Source: Aphanocapsa lilacina HA4352-LM1 (lineage in GTDB: Bacteria > Cyanobacteriota > Cyanobacteriia > Gloeobacterales > Gloeobacteraceae). Taken from it: a stretch of DNA of 64,000 bases. How positions within the stretch are numbered: the first letter of the stretch is position 1; each line of letters begins with the position of its first letter. This document shows, one piece after another, positions 19,517 to 28,572 of this stretch. Below the pieces are notes generated by a model that did not search any database, was not told where the DNA came from, and saw nothing but the letters and a program-made list of their open reading frames with translations. The stretch is taken from contig JAHHGR010000001.1 of the NCBI GenBank assembly GCA_019359725.1, positions 148,397-212,396 on the forward strand, given 5' to 3'. A program made the translations under genes and the position numbers.

Positions 19517-19894
19517 ATGGAAGTCTCAAAAATCAACGCCGAGCGTGACGAGACCTGCGAGCACACCGGATTGCACCCGGAGGCGGTGGCGCGGGCGGCA
19601 GCGCGCGTCGGGGCACTGGTGCACATCGATGCACTGGCGCAGCTGTTCGCAGCCTTTGGCGATCCGACCCGGTTGCGCATCCTCACAGCTCTGCGCGATG
19701 GCGACCTGTGCGTGTGCGATCTGACGGCGGTGCTCGGGATGACGGCCTCGGCGGTTTCCCACCAGTTGCGGCTGTTGCGCAATTTGCGGCTGGTGCGCTC
19801 GCGCAAAGTCGGCCGGGTCGTCTATTATCACCTCGACGATGACCATGTACTCAACTTGCTTGCCCAGGGTGAAGCCCACATTCGTCATTATTAG
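19517..19894 (+). CDS. smtB: ArsR/SmtB-family zinc-responsive repressor
   Basis: A 125-aa winged-helix regulator. The DNA-reading helix is TASAVSHQLRLLRNLRLV and the wing is KVGRVVYYHL. The alpha-3N-type metal site motif GDLCVCDL, as in ZiaR and CadC, is present. The alpha-5 zinc site is also there: DDDHVLNLLAQGEAHIRH supplies Asp/His from one end and His from the other. Extra Cys and His near the N-terminus (ETCEHTGLH) may complete the alpha-3N site. In the absence of zinc it should repress smtA, its upstream neighbour in the same direction, 134 bp away. A TAGAAT -10-like sequence in that spacer suggests its own promoter. It converges with ubiA. Confidence 0.93.
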   Translation: MEVSKINAERDETCEHTGLHPEAVARAAARVGALVHIDALAQLFAAFGDPTRLRILTALRDGDLCVCDLTAVLGMTASAVSHQLRLLRNLRLVRSRKVGRVVYYHLDDDHVLNLLAQGEAHIRHY

Positions 19895-19945
19895 TCGCAG
19901 ACAAAAACTCCCGCCCGGTTCAGTTCGCTGCCGGACCTTTTGCAC

Positions 19946-20824
19946 TCAGATCAGCGTCCCGCCGATGAGCCCCGTCAGGATGACAAAACCGACGGTGACG
20001 TTTTCATTGAAGATGCGGTTAAAGCGGGTCGGATCGTCGCCGGTCACCAGCGAGCGGTACTGGCGCCACCAGAAGAGGGTGGCAACGATCAAACACACAT
20101 AAAAAATCGATCCCAGTTCCAGCTGGTAGCCCATTACCGCCAGGCACCCGGCGGTGCCGGTGAAGAAGGCGCCGATCGCCTGGGGGGTGAAGCGGCCGAA
20201 GAAGATGGCGCTGGAGTTGGTGCCGATTTTGAGGTCGTCTTCGCGATCCGATAGGGCGTAGACCGTGTCAAAGCCAAGGGTCCATAGCACCGTCGCTCCC
20301 CATAGCCACCAGGCGGGGGTCTCCAGGCCGCCGGTGACTGCCGACCAGGAGATGAGCGCGGCAAACCCCCAGGCCAGCGAGAGAACCAGTTGCGGCACCG
20401 GGAAGACGCGCTTGGCCCCTGGATAGAGGGCGATCACCGGTACGGCGGCAACGCACAGCCAGAAGGTGAAGGGGTTGAGAAAAAAAGTCAGTCCCCAGGC
20501 GCACAGCAGCGAGACTGCGAAAGTGACCACCGCCACCGGCACGGCCAGTTCGCGGCTGGCGAGGGGTCGAGCGCGGGTGCGCTCGACGAGCGGATCGATG
20601 TCGCGGTCCCACAGGTCGTTGATGACGCAACCGGCGGCGCTGGTGGCGATGGTGCCTACTACCATCACCAGCACCAACAGCGGCGAGGGCGAGCCTCCGG
20701 CGGCGGCGAAGACTCCCCAGAGCGCGGGGATCATCAAGATGAGTCGGCCGGCCGGTTTGTCCCAACGCAGTAGGCGGAAGACGGCGTCGGCTTTGGCGCG
20801 CCAGTCGGTGGGGGCGGTACTCAT
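19946..20824 (-). CDS. ubiA: UbiA-family 4-hydroxybenzoate prenyltransferase
   Basis: 292 aa, about eight or nine membrane helices. The first Asp-rich motif is NDLWDRDID and the second is in DTVYALSDREDDLKIG; both bind the Mg-diphosphate of the prenyl donor. LLRWDKPAGRLILMIPALWG at the N-terminus is typical of the 4-hydroxybenzoate enzymes. In cyanobacteria this enzyme attaches the solanesyl chain in plastoquinone synthesis. ATG 20824 overlaps the stop of the upstream TamB-like gene (ATGA), so the two are co-translated. An in-frame extension to 20872 overlaps that gene further and is not needed. Confidence 0.93.
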   Translation of the reverse strand: MSTAPTDWRAKADAVFRLLRWDKPAGRLILMIPALWGVFAAAGGSPSPLLVLVMVVGTIATSAAGCVINDLWDRDIDPLVERTRARPLASRELAVPVAVVTFAVSLLCAWGLTFFLNPFTFWLCVAAVPVIALYPGAKRVFPVPQLVLSLAWGFAALISWSAVTGGLETPAWWLWGATVLWTLGFDTVYALSDREDDLKIGTNSSAIFFGRFTPQAIGAFFTGTAGCLAVMGYQLELGSIFYVCLIVATLFWWRQYRSLVTGDDPTRFNRIFNENVTVGFVILTGLIGGTLI

Positions 20825-23800
20825 GGCGTCGAGGCGGGGCGCTCTTCGATGGGTGCCGGTTCGTCGACCCAACGCAAATCGCGCAGCGAGCCGGTCTGGT
20901 TGATCGGACCCGCCACCTCGAAGGCAAAGAGGCTGCGGCCGTTGCCGCCACCCGGGCGGCGCGGCGGGTTCTGCCCGTTGGTGCGCTCAAATTCACCCTG
21001 CACCTGGAGGTTGGCGGTGCGATCGAGCAGCACCAGGCTGCCGGCCGGGCGCAACTGCATCCCCGAAGAGAGATACACCATATTTTCGGTGGTCGCGGTG
21101 CCGCCTGCGAGGTTAAAGCTGCCCTCCAACCGGTCGAAGCGGCCGGTCGTCAAGGTGCGTACAGCCCCCGACGCCCCGGCGAAGTTGCCGCCCGCCGCCC
21201 CAAAAAGCGGCCCGAGCAAGTCGTTGGCGGCCAAGCGGCCATTTTGTACCAGCAGCGTTCCATTGCCGGAGAGCGCCCCCAAAAAAGCGTCTGGGTTGGC
21301 ACCCTGGGACTGGAATTTGACCTGCAAGTCCCCTTCGCCAAAGATCTGGTCCCCCAGACCCAGAAGCACTGTGGCCAGCAGGTTGATGTCGGTGCCGCGA
21401 AAAGCGAGATCGCCGCTGAACTGGGGAATGGTCGAACGCACATCGGCCCCGAGGGCGCCCGTCATCCGCCCGCCCGCGGCGGCAAGATTGATCTGCGAGA
21501 GGTTCCACAAACCGCGATCGAGCCGCGCCCGGGCGCTGAGGTCCGTAAAGGTCAGCCGGCTGAGCAGGCCTCTGTCGATCTGTACCGTACCCTCGCCGCG
21601 CAGACCCTTCAGCAAGCTCTCGCCCTCGGTCGCCGCGCTCGAGGCGACCAGTTCGTCGAGGTCGAGCCGGTCGAAGCGCGCCTCAAAATCGAGCCGCGGG
21701 TCGCGAAAATCGGTGAGCGACCCGCCGATGCGGCCGGTGGCGGCGCTGCCCAGGCGAAAGTTCATCCCCGGTGTGCTCACCCGGTTGCCGTCGAAGTTGA
21801 GCGGGCCGCTCAGATCTTCGATGCCCCCCAGCAGGTTCGGCAGGCTCACCCCGGCCAGTTCCAGATTGCCGCGCAACCCGGGGGCGCTGACTGGACCCAC
21901 CAGGGCCAGATCGAAGCTGCCGGTCGAACCGGCGGTGGCCCCGAGATTGGCGAACGGCACCACGTAGCGACCGAGTTCGGCCATCGTCATCGGCGCGTCG
22001 GAGCGCACCCGCAGGTCGTAGCGCTGGCTTTTGGCATCGAAGTTGCCGAGCGAGCCCGTCAGATTCAAAGTGCGCTCGCCCTCCAGCCTGGACGCCTCGC
22101 CCACCAGCAGCGATCCGGGGGTGAGGGTGCTCACCAGCACCAGACGGCGAGCCGGAGCCAGGCGCAGGATATTGCCGAGGGTGAGTTCCGAGACCGCCGT
22201 CAGATCGGCGCTCAATTGCAAAGCGCGCGCCTGGGGGCCGCCGCTGAGCGCAAAACTGAGCGGCGCGCTGCCGGTGGCACGCACGCCGTCGCGGCTACCC
22301 GCCGGCACCAGCGAGAGCGCCCGGGGAAAGTTGAGGGTGCCGTTGCCGCTCAGTTGCATTGCGCCGTCGCGGCCGACGGTACCTTTGAGGTTGACGGGGG
22401 AGCCCGCCGCGACGGCGCGCAGCTGCTCGATGGTGGTCCCCCGCTCGCCCAGGGCCACGGTACCCACGGCCTCTTCGAGCGGAGCGGCCAGGTCCACCAG
22501 GGCGAGCGTGGCGCCGCGCAGGTCGATGGTGCCGGTGGCCAGGGCGCCGTCGACCTTCAGCTCGACGCCCGCATTGCCCGCAAGTCCCCTGAAAGTCGAG
22601 CGCAAGGCCCTGCGAAAGCCGCCTTCAAACAGGTCCGAGACCAGAATCGGGTAGGCGGCCTTGAGGTCGAGGCCGCTGCTGCTGATGGTCAGTTGCGGGT
22701 TGGGGGCAGCGCTGCCGTAGCCTTCGAGCACCCCGTCGACGCTCAACGAGGAATTGCCCAGATCCGCCTCCAGGTTGGTCAGGGCGATCTTGGTCGGTTC
22801 GAAGACGACCTCGCCGCGCAGGTTCTTGAGCGGGTGCACCCAGCCCTCGCGCAGCAGCGAAGCACCCACCAGTTCGGCCCGGCCTAGAATTTGGGGGGCA
22901 TCGAGGGTGCCGGTGAAGGTGAGGTCGACGTTGCCCCGGCCGCCCAGCAGCCCCAGCCGTCCTCCCCCCAGGTTGCTGAAGATGCTCAGATCGCCGCCGG
23001 TGCCCACGGCCTTGAGATCGATGGGTCCCTCGGGGCGACGGGCGATGGTGCCGGTGAAGGTCGTCTGTTGGCCGGGAGCGCCGACGCGCAGATCCTCGAG
23101 CGCCAGTGCGGCTTCGCTGAGCACCAGCCTGCCGTTGAGCGCGTCGATCGGACTGCGCAGGCGCGGGTTGCTCAATTTAAAGTTCTGAAATTCGAAGCTG
23201 CCGCCGGTGGTCGCCGTGTCGAGGGGACCGCGCACCACCAGCTCGGTGCGCAGCCGGCCGCTGCCTTTGCTGGTGGCGATCCACTCGCGCCAGGGTTCGG
23301 CGACCAGTTGCAAAGGCGCATTGGTGCGCACGGCGAACGGGTCGATAAAGCCGGTTTTGACCGTCAGATCCAACAAGGGACTTGGCGACTCGCCGGTCGG
23401 ACGCCGGACGCTGCCCTGGATATCGGCGTCGAAGCCCTCGCCGCTCAGGCGAAGCCGCTCGGCCCGCACCCCGGCGCTACTGACGCCCATGGCCGTGTCG
23501 ACTTTGACCTTGCGCGCCAGCCACGGCTGGCCGCCAAACAGCAGCGGCCAATCCCAGCGCAACAGCCGCGTGCCGCAGGTGCCCTCCAGGCGAGATTCGC
23601 CCCCCAGCGTGCCCTGCCAGACAAAATCGAGGTCAAACACCCCCGTGAGCCCCGCCAGGCTCGGGATGTCGCGGGTGTAGGCCGACAGATAGCGCGGCCG
23701 AAATTTTTCGGCCAGAATGCGCAGATTGCCGGTGAGTTTTTGCCAATCGCCATCCTCGGGCCAGGCCAGGGTGCCGTCGAGGGTGAGCGCCGTCGCCACC

Positions 23801-24453
23801 GGTTTGTCGCGCAGGGCGTTGACGATGCGGCCCTGCAGATTGATGGGCAACCCGGCGCGGTCGAACTTTTGCACCTTCAAACTTAGTGCGCTCGCCAGGA
23901 AGCGCTGGGGAGGCTGCACCCCTTCATCGTCGAAGCGCACAGTGCTGTCAAAGAGCGTCAGCCCGGTACCTGCAAGATTGACCGGTCCCTCACCGGCGCC
24001 CTGCCCGTCGCCTAAATCCGCAACGTTCCAGCGCCCGTCGCGAAAGCGCTTGAGATAGATTTCCGCACCGTCTATCTCGATATTGCGCACTTCGATCTGG
24101 CGGACCAACAGCGGCAGCAGCGCCAGTTCGACGAAGGCGCCCCGCGCCTGTAGTTCGCTGGTGCCCCCGCGGTTGACCACGCGCACCTGCTCGGTGCGCA
24201 GACCAACGCCCCCCAGGGTGCGCAACTCGACGCGCCCGAGGAGCACATCGCGGCCCAGCGAGCGTGAAAGCGCTTCCTGCAGGGGCTTGCGAAAGCTCTC
24301 GCCATCGACAAACAGCGGCACGAGCGCCAGCCCCGCGAAGCTCGCCAGCCCCACGCCGGCCGCACCGATGAGCGTGCGCTGCAGCCACAGCGGCAGCGCA
24401 AACCTGGGTGGGGGGGGTGAGCTTTTGCCGGGGGCAGGGACAGCTTCAGACAT
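20821..24453 (-). CDS. TamB/AsmA-like giant envelope protein
   Basis: About 1210 aa. A single N-terminal membrane anchor (LQRTLIGAAGVGLASFAGLA, about residues 25-50) is followed by a very long beta-rich region. Repeating patterns such as LKGTVGRDGAMQLSGNGTLN, RGNLELAGVSLPNLLGGIED and LTGSLGNFDAKSQRYDLRVR are typical of the AsmA/TamB (DUF490/DUF748) superfamily. These form a hydrophobic groove spanning the periplasm and move lipids or outer-membrane proteins between the membranes. The C-terminus (residues about 1080-1190) keeps an AsmA_2-like block, GDLQVKFQSQGANPDAFLGA. ATG 24453 is preferred over TTG 24471; neither has a strong ribosome site. Its coupling to ubiA by a 4-base overlap is unusual. 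Confidence 0.8.
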   Translation of the reverse strand: MSEAVPAPGKSSPPPPRFALPLWLQRTLIGAAGVGLASFAGLALVPLFVDGESFRKPLQEALSRSLGRDVLLGRVELRTLGGVGLRTEQVRVVNRGGTSELQARGAFVELALLPLLVRQIEVRNIEIDGAEIYLKRFRDGRWNVADLGDGQGAGEGPVNLAGTGLTLFDSTVRFDDEGVQPPQRFLASALSLKVQKFDRAGLPINLQGRIVNALRDKPVATALTLDGTLAWPEDGDWQKLTGNLRILAEKFRPRYLSAYTRDIPSLAGLTGVFDLDFVWQGTLGGESRLEGTCGTRLLRWDWPLLFGGQPWLARKVKVDTAMGVSSAGVRAERLRLSGEGFDADIQGSVRRPTGESPSPLLDLTVKTGFIDPFAVRTNAPLQLVAEPWREWIATSKGSGRLRTELVVRGPLDTATTGGSFEFQNFKLSNPRLRSPIDALNGRLVLSEAALALEDLRVGAPGQQTTFTGTIARRPEGPIDLKAVGTGGDLSIFSNLGGGRLGLLGGRGNVDLTFTGTLDAPQILGRAELVGASLLREGWVHPLKNLRGEVVFEPTKIALTNLEADLGNSSLSVDGVLEGYGSAAPNPQLTISSSGLDLKAAYPILVSDLFEGGFRRALRSTFRGLAGNAGVELKVDGALATGTIDLRGATLALVDLAAPLEEAVGTVALGERGTTIEQLRAVAAGSPVNLKGTVGRDGAMQLSGNGTLNFPRALSLVPAGSRDGVRATGSAPLSFALSGGPQARALQLSADLTAVSELTLGNILRLAPARRLVLVSTLTPGSLLVGEASRLEGERTLNLTGSLGNFDAKSQRYDLRVRSDAPMTMAELGRYVVPFANLGATAGSTGSFDLALVGPVSAPGLRGNLELAGVSLPNLLGGIEDLSGPLNFDGNRVSTPGMNFRLGSAATGRIGGSLTDFRDPRLDFEARFDRLDLDELVASSAATEGESLLKGLRGEGTVQIDRGLLSRLTFTDLSARARLDRGLWNLSQINLAAAGGRMTGALGADVRSTIPQFSGDLAFRGTDINLLATVLLGLGDQIFGEGDLQVKFQSQGANPDAFLGALSGNGTLLVQNGRLAANDLLGPLFGAAGGNFAGASGAVRTLTTGRFDRLEGSFNLAGGTATTENMVYLSSGMQLRPAGSLVLLDRTANLQVQGEFERTNGQNPPRRPGGGNGRSLFAFEVAGPINQTGSLRDLRWVDEPAPIEERPASTP

Positions 24454-24503
24454 GCCCGGACCACGCGCCAAGAGAGGTTCTCAGCCAGTGTATCAGCCGC
24501 GAC

Positions 24504-25109
24504 TTACTGCCGTTTGGCATCGAGCAGCGTGCGGTTCTGGCTGTGGACGATCTGGGCGCCGAGGCGGGCGGTCTCGTTGGTGCCGTCCAGGCCCTTGGCA
24601 ATCGCCACGTAGTCCTGGGCGGTGCCGCCCTCGCCGCTGGCCGCCCCAGACGGTACCAGCACGTCGCCTTCGGGATTGAAGACACTGGCGTGGCCGGCGG
24701 TGGCAAAGTTCCAGCGCGTCCCAGCGGTCCCCTGACCGACCGAGATACCGAGAATCTGCTGGAACTCGGTCTGCTCCTGTTCGGTGTTGGGGGTGGCCGG
24801 ATTGCCCAGGTCGGTTTCAGAAGTGATGTAGTCGGTCTTCTTGGCCGGCACGCGGGTCTGGCCCGCCGCGGTGGGCTGGCCGATGGTCACAAATTCACCC
24901 GGATGCTTGAAGTTGTATTCGGCCTGGCCGTTTTTGATGCTGGCGAGCACCGCCGTCGCCTCGGTGGTGCGGGCCTTGTCCGTCTGGCCGATCAGGTTCG
25001 GCGCCGCGACGGCGGCCAGAATGCCCACGATCACTACGACCACCAGCAGTTCGATGAGCGTAAAACCCTTTGCTGCGCCCACCCGCCGACGCCCTGTCCA
25101 ATTACCCAT
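24504..25109 (-). CDS. type IV pilin-like (prepilin) protein
   Basis: ATG 25109 has AAGG eight bases upstream; the frame extends to 25205 but that part is not pilin-like. The 201-aa product carries a class III-type leader and the prepilin peptidase site: RRRVGAAKG|FTLIELLVVVVIVGILAA, with Glu at +5, then a hydrophobic helix. A soluble domain of about 150 residues follows, rich in Thr, Gln and Gly, without a visible Cys pair. Cleaved by PilD it would join a type IV pilus or pseudopilus. The C-terminal part (TEFQQILGISVGQGTAGTRW) resembles the cyanobacterial PilA/GspG-like proteins. No other pilus genes are adjacent. Confidence 0.9.
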   Translation of the reverse strand: MGNWTGRRRVGAAKGFTLIELLVVVVIVGILAAVAAPNLIGQTDKARTTEATAVLASIKNGQAEYNFKHPGEFVTIGQPTAAGQTRVPAKKTDYITSETDLGNPATPNTEQEQTEFQQILGISVGQGTAGTRWNFATAGHASVFNPEGDVLVPSGAASGEGGTAQDYVAIAKGLDGTNETARLGAQIVHSQNRTLLDAKRQ

Positions 25110-25276
25110 ACGACTTACCTTCCCAAGCGCAAAAACGATGCCATCATGACGTGCCCGCGCCGCGCCGGGTGCCCGGCTCCCGGAGCGCCGACTTCTGCGG
25201 TTCACCCTAGCACATTGAAGCGTCGGCGCCTCGATGTGCTAGAAGTGCACCAGAATCCGCAAGGGGAGCAACTCTC

Positions 25277-27070
25277 GTGCAACTGCAGGCAGAGCAGCGC
25301 GACAAGCGCACCAGCGGCGGCGACAACCGGGGATTGGTGCTGGCGGGGGTGGCGGCCCTGCTGTTGGGGGGTGTCGGGTTGCGGCTGACCTATCTGCAGG
25401 TCATCCAGGGTGCGTATCACCGCGAACTGGCCGAGAACAACCGCATCCGCCTGTTGCCCATTCGCCCGCCCCGCGGCCGTATCCTCGATCGCTACGGTCG
25501 GGTGCTCGCCACCAACCGGCTTTCTTTTTCGGTGTTTCTAGAACCGATGCAGCTCAAGCCCAAGGAATGGCCCGCCGCGCTGGCGCGTCTGAGCCTTTTT
25601 ATCAAAGTGCCCGCCGACAAGCTCGAAGCAAAGCTCAAAGCCGCCGGGTACAACTCACCCTACCCCGTGCGCGTCTTGCAAAATGTCGAACCGCAGCTGG
25701 TGACCGTGTTGCGCGAGCACATTCAGGAGTTGCCGGGGGTCAAAGTCGACGTCGAGTGGATGCGCTTCTACCCGAACGGTCCAGTCGCGAGCCATCTATT
25801 GGGCTACACCGGCGAAATTTCGGAGCAGCAGCTGGCCGAACGCAAGGAGCGGGGCTACCGCCTCGGGGACATCATCGGCAAAGCCGGCGTCGAGCGGCTG
25901 CTGGAGGAGAAATTGCACGGCGAGTGGGGCGGCGAACAGGTCGAGGTGGACGCCGCCGGACAGGTGGTGCGCGTCATCGGCGAAGTGCAGCCCAAAGCCG
26001 GGCAGGACGTGCGCCTTTCGATCGACCTGGCGCTGCAAAAGACCGCCGAGGCCGCCCTTCACTCCCGCAAAAATCGCGGAGCGGTGGTGGCGATGGACCC
26101 GCGCAACGGCCAGGTCCTCGCCATCGCCTCCGCCCCCTCCTACGACGCCAACATTCTCTCGGGCCGGATTGCCGAGCAGGACTGGCGGCGGTTGCAGACC
26201 CCCGATCGGCCCCTGCTCAACCGGGCGGTGCGGCCCTATCCGACGGCGAGCACCTTCAAGATCATCATGACCGCAGCCGGCATCGAAAGCGGCAAGTTCA
26301 ACCCCAACAGCCGCCTGGCCACCTTCGGGGGCCTGCGCATCGGCGGGCGCGTCTTTCGCGATCACAACGGCCGCGGCTTCGGCACGATCGGTTTTGTCCG
26401 TGCCCTCTCCCAAAGCAGCGACACGTTTTACTATCAGGTGGGCCTGCGCATCGGTCCCGACGAGATTGCCAAGTGGTCGCGCAATTTTGGCTTCGGCAGC
26501 CGCACCGACATCGGTCTGCAAAGCGAATCGCGCGGCCTGGTGCCCACCCCCGAGTGGCTGAAGCGCCGCTTCGGGCGCCAGTGGTTCGGAGGGGACACCG
26601 CCAACACCTCGATCGGCCAGGGCATGGTGCTCTCGACCCCACTGCAAAACGCGGTCATGGTCGGCGCCATCGCCAACGGCGGCTTCCGCGTGCAGCCCCA
26701 TCTGGTGCTCGACAGCCGCCCGGGGCTCTCGCCGGTGGGTCTCGCACCTTCCACCCTGGCCACCATTCGCCAGGGCCTCAGTGAAGTGGTCCGCAGCGGC
26801 ACCGCCCGCCGCGCTCTGTCGATGCCCGATTTGCCCAACGCCGGCAAGACCGGCACCGCCGAACATGGTGCGCGCAAGGGCGGCCGCACGCACGCCCTCT
26901 ACGTCGGCTACGCCCCCACCTCTGCCCCTGAGATTGCTGTATCCGTTTTGCTTGAGAACGGCGGCCATGGCGGATCCGATGCCGCCCCGATTGCAAAGAA
27001 AATTTACCAGACTTACTTCATCGCCAAGGGTAAAAAAAGTGCTGCGCTCTCTCCAAAGCATGTAGAATAA
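25277..27070 (+). CDS. mrdA: penicillin-binding protein 2 (peptidoglycan transpeptidase)
   Basis: 597 aa. GTG 25277 is supported by AGGGGAG eight bases upstream. One N-terminal membrane helix (GLVLAGVAALLLGGVGLRL) anchors a periplasmic class B PBP. The dimerisation domain has RPPRGRILDRYGRVLATN. The transpeptidase has all three motifs: SxxK as ASTFK with the catalytic Ser, SxN-type SSD in LSQSSDTFYY, and KTGT in AGKTGTAE. The YPTASTFK context in place of the usual PPGSTFK is a mild variation. PBP2 works with RodA and MreBCD in lateral wall growth; none of these is nearby. The following hup gene is 83 bp downstream. Confidence 0.92.
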   Translation: MQLQAEQRDKRTSGGDNRGLVLAGVAALLLGGVGLRLTYLQVIQGAYHRELAENNRIRLLPIRPPRGRILDRYGRVLATNRLSFSVFLEPMQLKPKEWPAALARLSLFIKVPADKLEAKLKAAGYNSPYPVRVLQNVEPQLVTVLREHIQELPGVKVDVEWMRFYPNGPVASHLLGYTGEISEQQLAERKERGYRLGDIIGKAGVERLLEEKLHGEWGGEQVEVDAAGQVVRVIGEVQPKAGQDVRLSIDLALQKTAEAALHSRKNRGAVVAMDPRNGQVLAIASAPSYDANILSGRIAEQDWRRLQTPDRPLLNRAVRPYPTASTFKIIMTAAGIESGKFNPNSRLATFGGLRIGGRVFRDHNGRGFGTIGFVRALSQSSDTFYYQVGLRIGPDEIAKWSRNFGFGSRTDIGLQSESRGLVPTPEWLKRRFGRQWFGGDTANTSIGQGMVLSTPLQNAVMVGAIANGGFRVQPHLVLDSRPGLSPVGLAPSTLATIRQGLSEVVRSGTARRALSMPDLPNAGKTGTAEHGARKGGRTHALYVGYAPTSAPEIAVSVLLENGGHGGSDAAPIAKKIYQTYFIAKGKKSAALSPKHVE

Positions 27071-27153
27071 GCGATTGAAATTCAGGCCCAAAGGCACTTC
27101 CAGCGATTCGCCCACCTGCTTTTGGACCTGATATTGCACGGTGAGGAGTTTTT

Positions 27154-27444
27154 ATGAACAAAGGTGAATTAGTGGACGCCGTCGCCAAGAAAGCCAAGCT
27201 GGCCAAAAAGGACGTCGATGCGATCGTGGGTGCGGCCTTCGATGTGATTGTCGAAGCGGTCTCGCGGGGCGACAAAGTCACCCTGGTGGGTTTCGGTTCG
27301 TTTGAACCGCGCAAGCGCGCCGCCCGCGAAGGCCGCAATCCCAAGACCCGCGAGAAGATGACCATCGCCGCGACGACCGTACCGGCTTTTTCGGCGGGCA
27401 AGCAGTTTCGAGAAGCCGTCTCCGGTTCCGCCCAAGCGGACTAA
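27154..27444 (+). CDS. hup: HU-family DNA-binding protein
   Basis: A 96-aa HU/IHF protein: MNKGELVDAVAKKAKLAKKD at the start, the VTLVGFGSFEPRKRAAREGR core, and the DNA-inserting arm region GRNPKTREKMTIAATTVPAF with its Pro. HU bends and compacts DNA. The ribosome site GAGGAG lies close before ATG 27154. The stop TAA is followed at once by the GTG of the cobD-like gene, with no gap. Confidence 0.96.
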   Translation: MNKGELVDAVAKKAKLAKKDVDAIVGAAFDVIVEAVSRGDKVTLVGFGSFEPRKRAAREGRNPKTREKMTIAATTVPAFSAGKQFREAVSGSAQAD

Positions 27445-28572
27445 GTGATTCAAACACCCCTTCCTGCCCACGGCGGTGACCGCCAATGGGCGGCACGGCT
27501 CGCCCGCTGCCGCATCGAAGAACTTGTGGATTTCTCTGCCAGCATCAACCCCCTCGGTCCCCCCCCTGGGGTACAGGCCGCCTACGGCGAGGGTTTTGCC
27601 GATCTGTTGCATTACCCCGCTCCCCACGGCAGCGAGCTGCAATCGGCCCTCGCCGCCCGCCTGGGAATTGAGCCCGAGCGCATCGTCTGCGGCAACGGGG
27701 CGGCGGAACTGCTCACCTGGGCGGGCCGCGAGTGCGCCCGCGCCGGACTGACCGTCCTGCCGGTACCGGCTTTTGGCGATTACCGCCGCGCCCTCGCCAC
27801 CTTTGACGCTCCGTATATCTCTGTAGCGCTCGCAGCCGATTTTTCACTGCCAAAGGCACTGCCGCCGGGCGATGCGGTAATGCTCGCCAATCCCCACAAC
27901 CCCTCCGGCTATCTCTACTTCCGAACCGCCCTCGCTGAGTTGTTCGACCGTTTCAAGCTGCTTATCTTCGACGAAGCGTTCATCGATTTTCTCGACGACC
28001 CGGCGGCATTTTCGGCGCTTTGCGGCCCCGAGCACCCGGGGCTGATCGTGATTCGCTCGCTCACCAAGTTCTATAGTTTGCCGGGGTTACGGCTGGGTTA
28101 TGCCGTGCTGCCGGTGGCGATGGCGGCGCGCTGGCAAGCCTGGCGCGATCCGTGGCCTGTCAACGCCCTTGCCCAACACCTGGGAGTAGCGGCCCTGGCG
28201 GATCTCGATTTCGAGCGGCGCACCCGCGCCTGGCTTGGCCCGGCCCGCTCCCGCCTCGCCGCGGGCCTTGCGCTCCTGCCGGGGTTGACGGTCCTGCCGG
28301 GGGCGGCCAACTTCTTGCTGGTGCAGACCGCCACCTCGGCGGTGCACCTGCAGGCCGAATTGCTGCGCCGCCATCGCCTGCTCATCCGCCACTGCACCAG
28401 CTACGACGGTCTTGGCGAGCGTTATTTTCGGGTGGCGGTGCGCGGCGAATCCGAGAATGATCTGCTCATTGGCGCTCTAGCCGAGATTCTTGCTAAAACC
28501 CCAGCGACGAGCCGAGTTGACGGCTGCGCCAGTAGCCCGCCGCCATCAACAGACCCAGTGCACCCAGAGTAA
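27445..28572 (+). CDS. cobD: CobD-like threonine-phosphate decarboxylase / class I-II aminotransferase
   Basis: A 375-aa PLP enzyme. HGGDRQWAARLA and VDFSASINPLGPP at the N-terminus are characteristic of CobD, which decarboxylates L-threonine-O-3-phosphate to the aminopropanol linker of cobalamin. The PLP Lys is in IRSLTKFYSLPGLRLGY, and ANPHNPSGYLY is the other cofactor motif. Histidinol-phosphate aminotransferase is the closest alternative, but the N-terminus favours CobD. GTG 27445 directly follows the hup stop and has no clear ribosome site of its own, so translation may depend on hup. The final 26 codons overlap the 3' end of the convergent ABC permease gene by 80 bp, and the tail there (Ser/Pro-rich) is not conserved in style. 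Confidence 0.82.
   Translation: MIQTPLPAHGGDRQWAARLARCRIEELVDFSASINPLGPPPGVQAAYGEGFADLLHYPAPHGSELQSALAARLGIEPERIVCGNGAAELLTWAGRECARAGLTVLPVPAFGDYRRALATFDAPYISVALAADFSLPKALPPGDAVMLANPHNPSGYLYFRTALAELFDRFKLLIFDEAFIDFLDDPAAFSALCGPEHPGLIVIRSLTKFYSLPGLRLGYAVLPVAMAARWQAWRDPWPVNALAQHLGVAALADLDFERRTRAWLGPARSRLAAGLALLPGLTVLPGAANFLLVQTATSAVHLQAELLRRHRLLIRHCTSYDGLGERYFRVAVRGESENDLLIGALAEILAKTPATSRVDGCASSPPPSTDPVHPE

Noticed and set aside
21244..22887. 547-codon plus-strand frame across the TamB-like gene
   Set aside because: Antisense, compositionally biased, no ribosome site, and the TamB-like gene is well supported.
25796..27139. 447-codon minus-strand frame over the PBP2 gene
   Set aside because: Antisense to the three transpeptidase motifs of PBP2.
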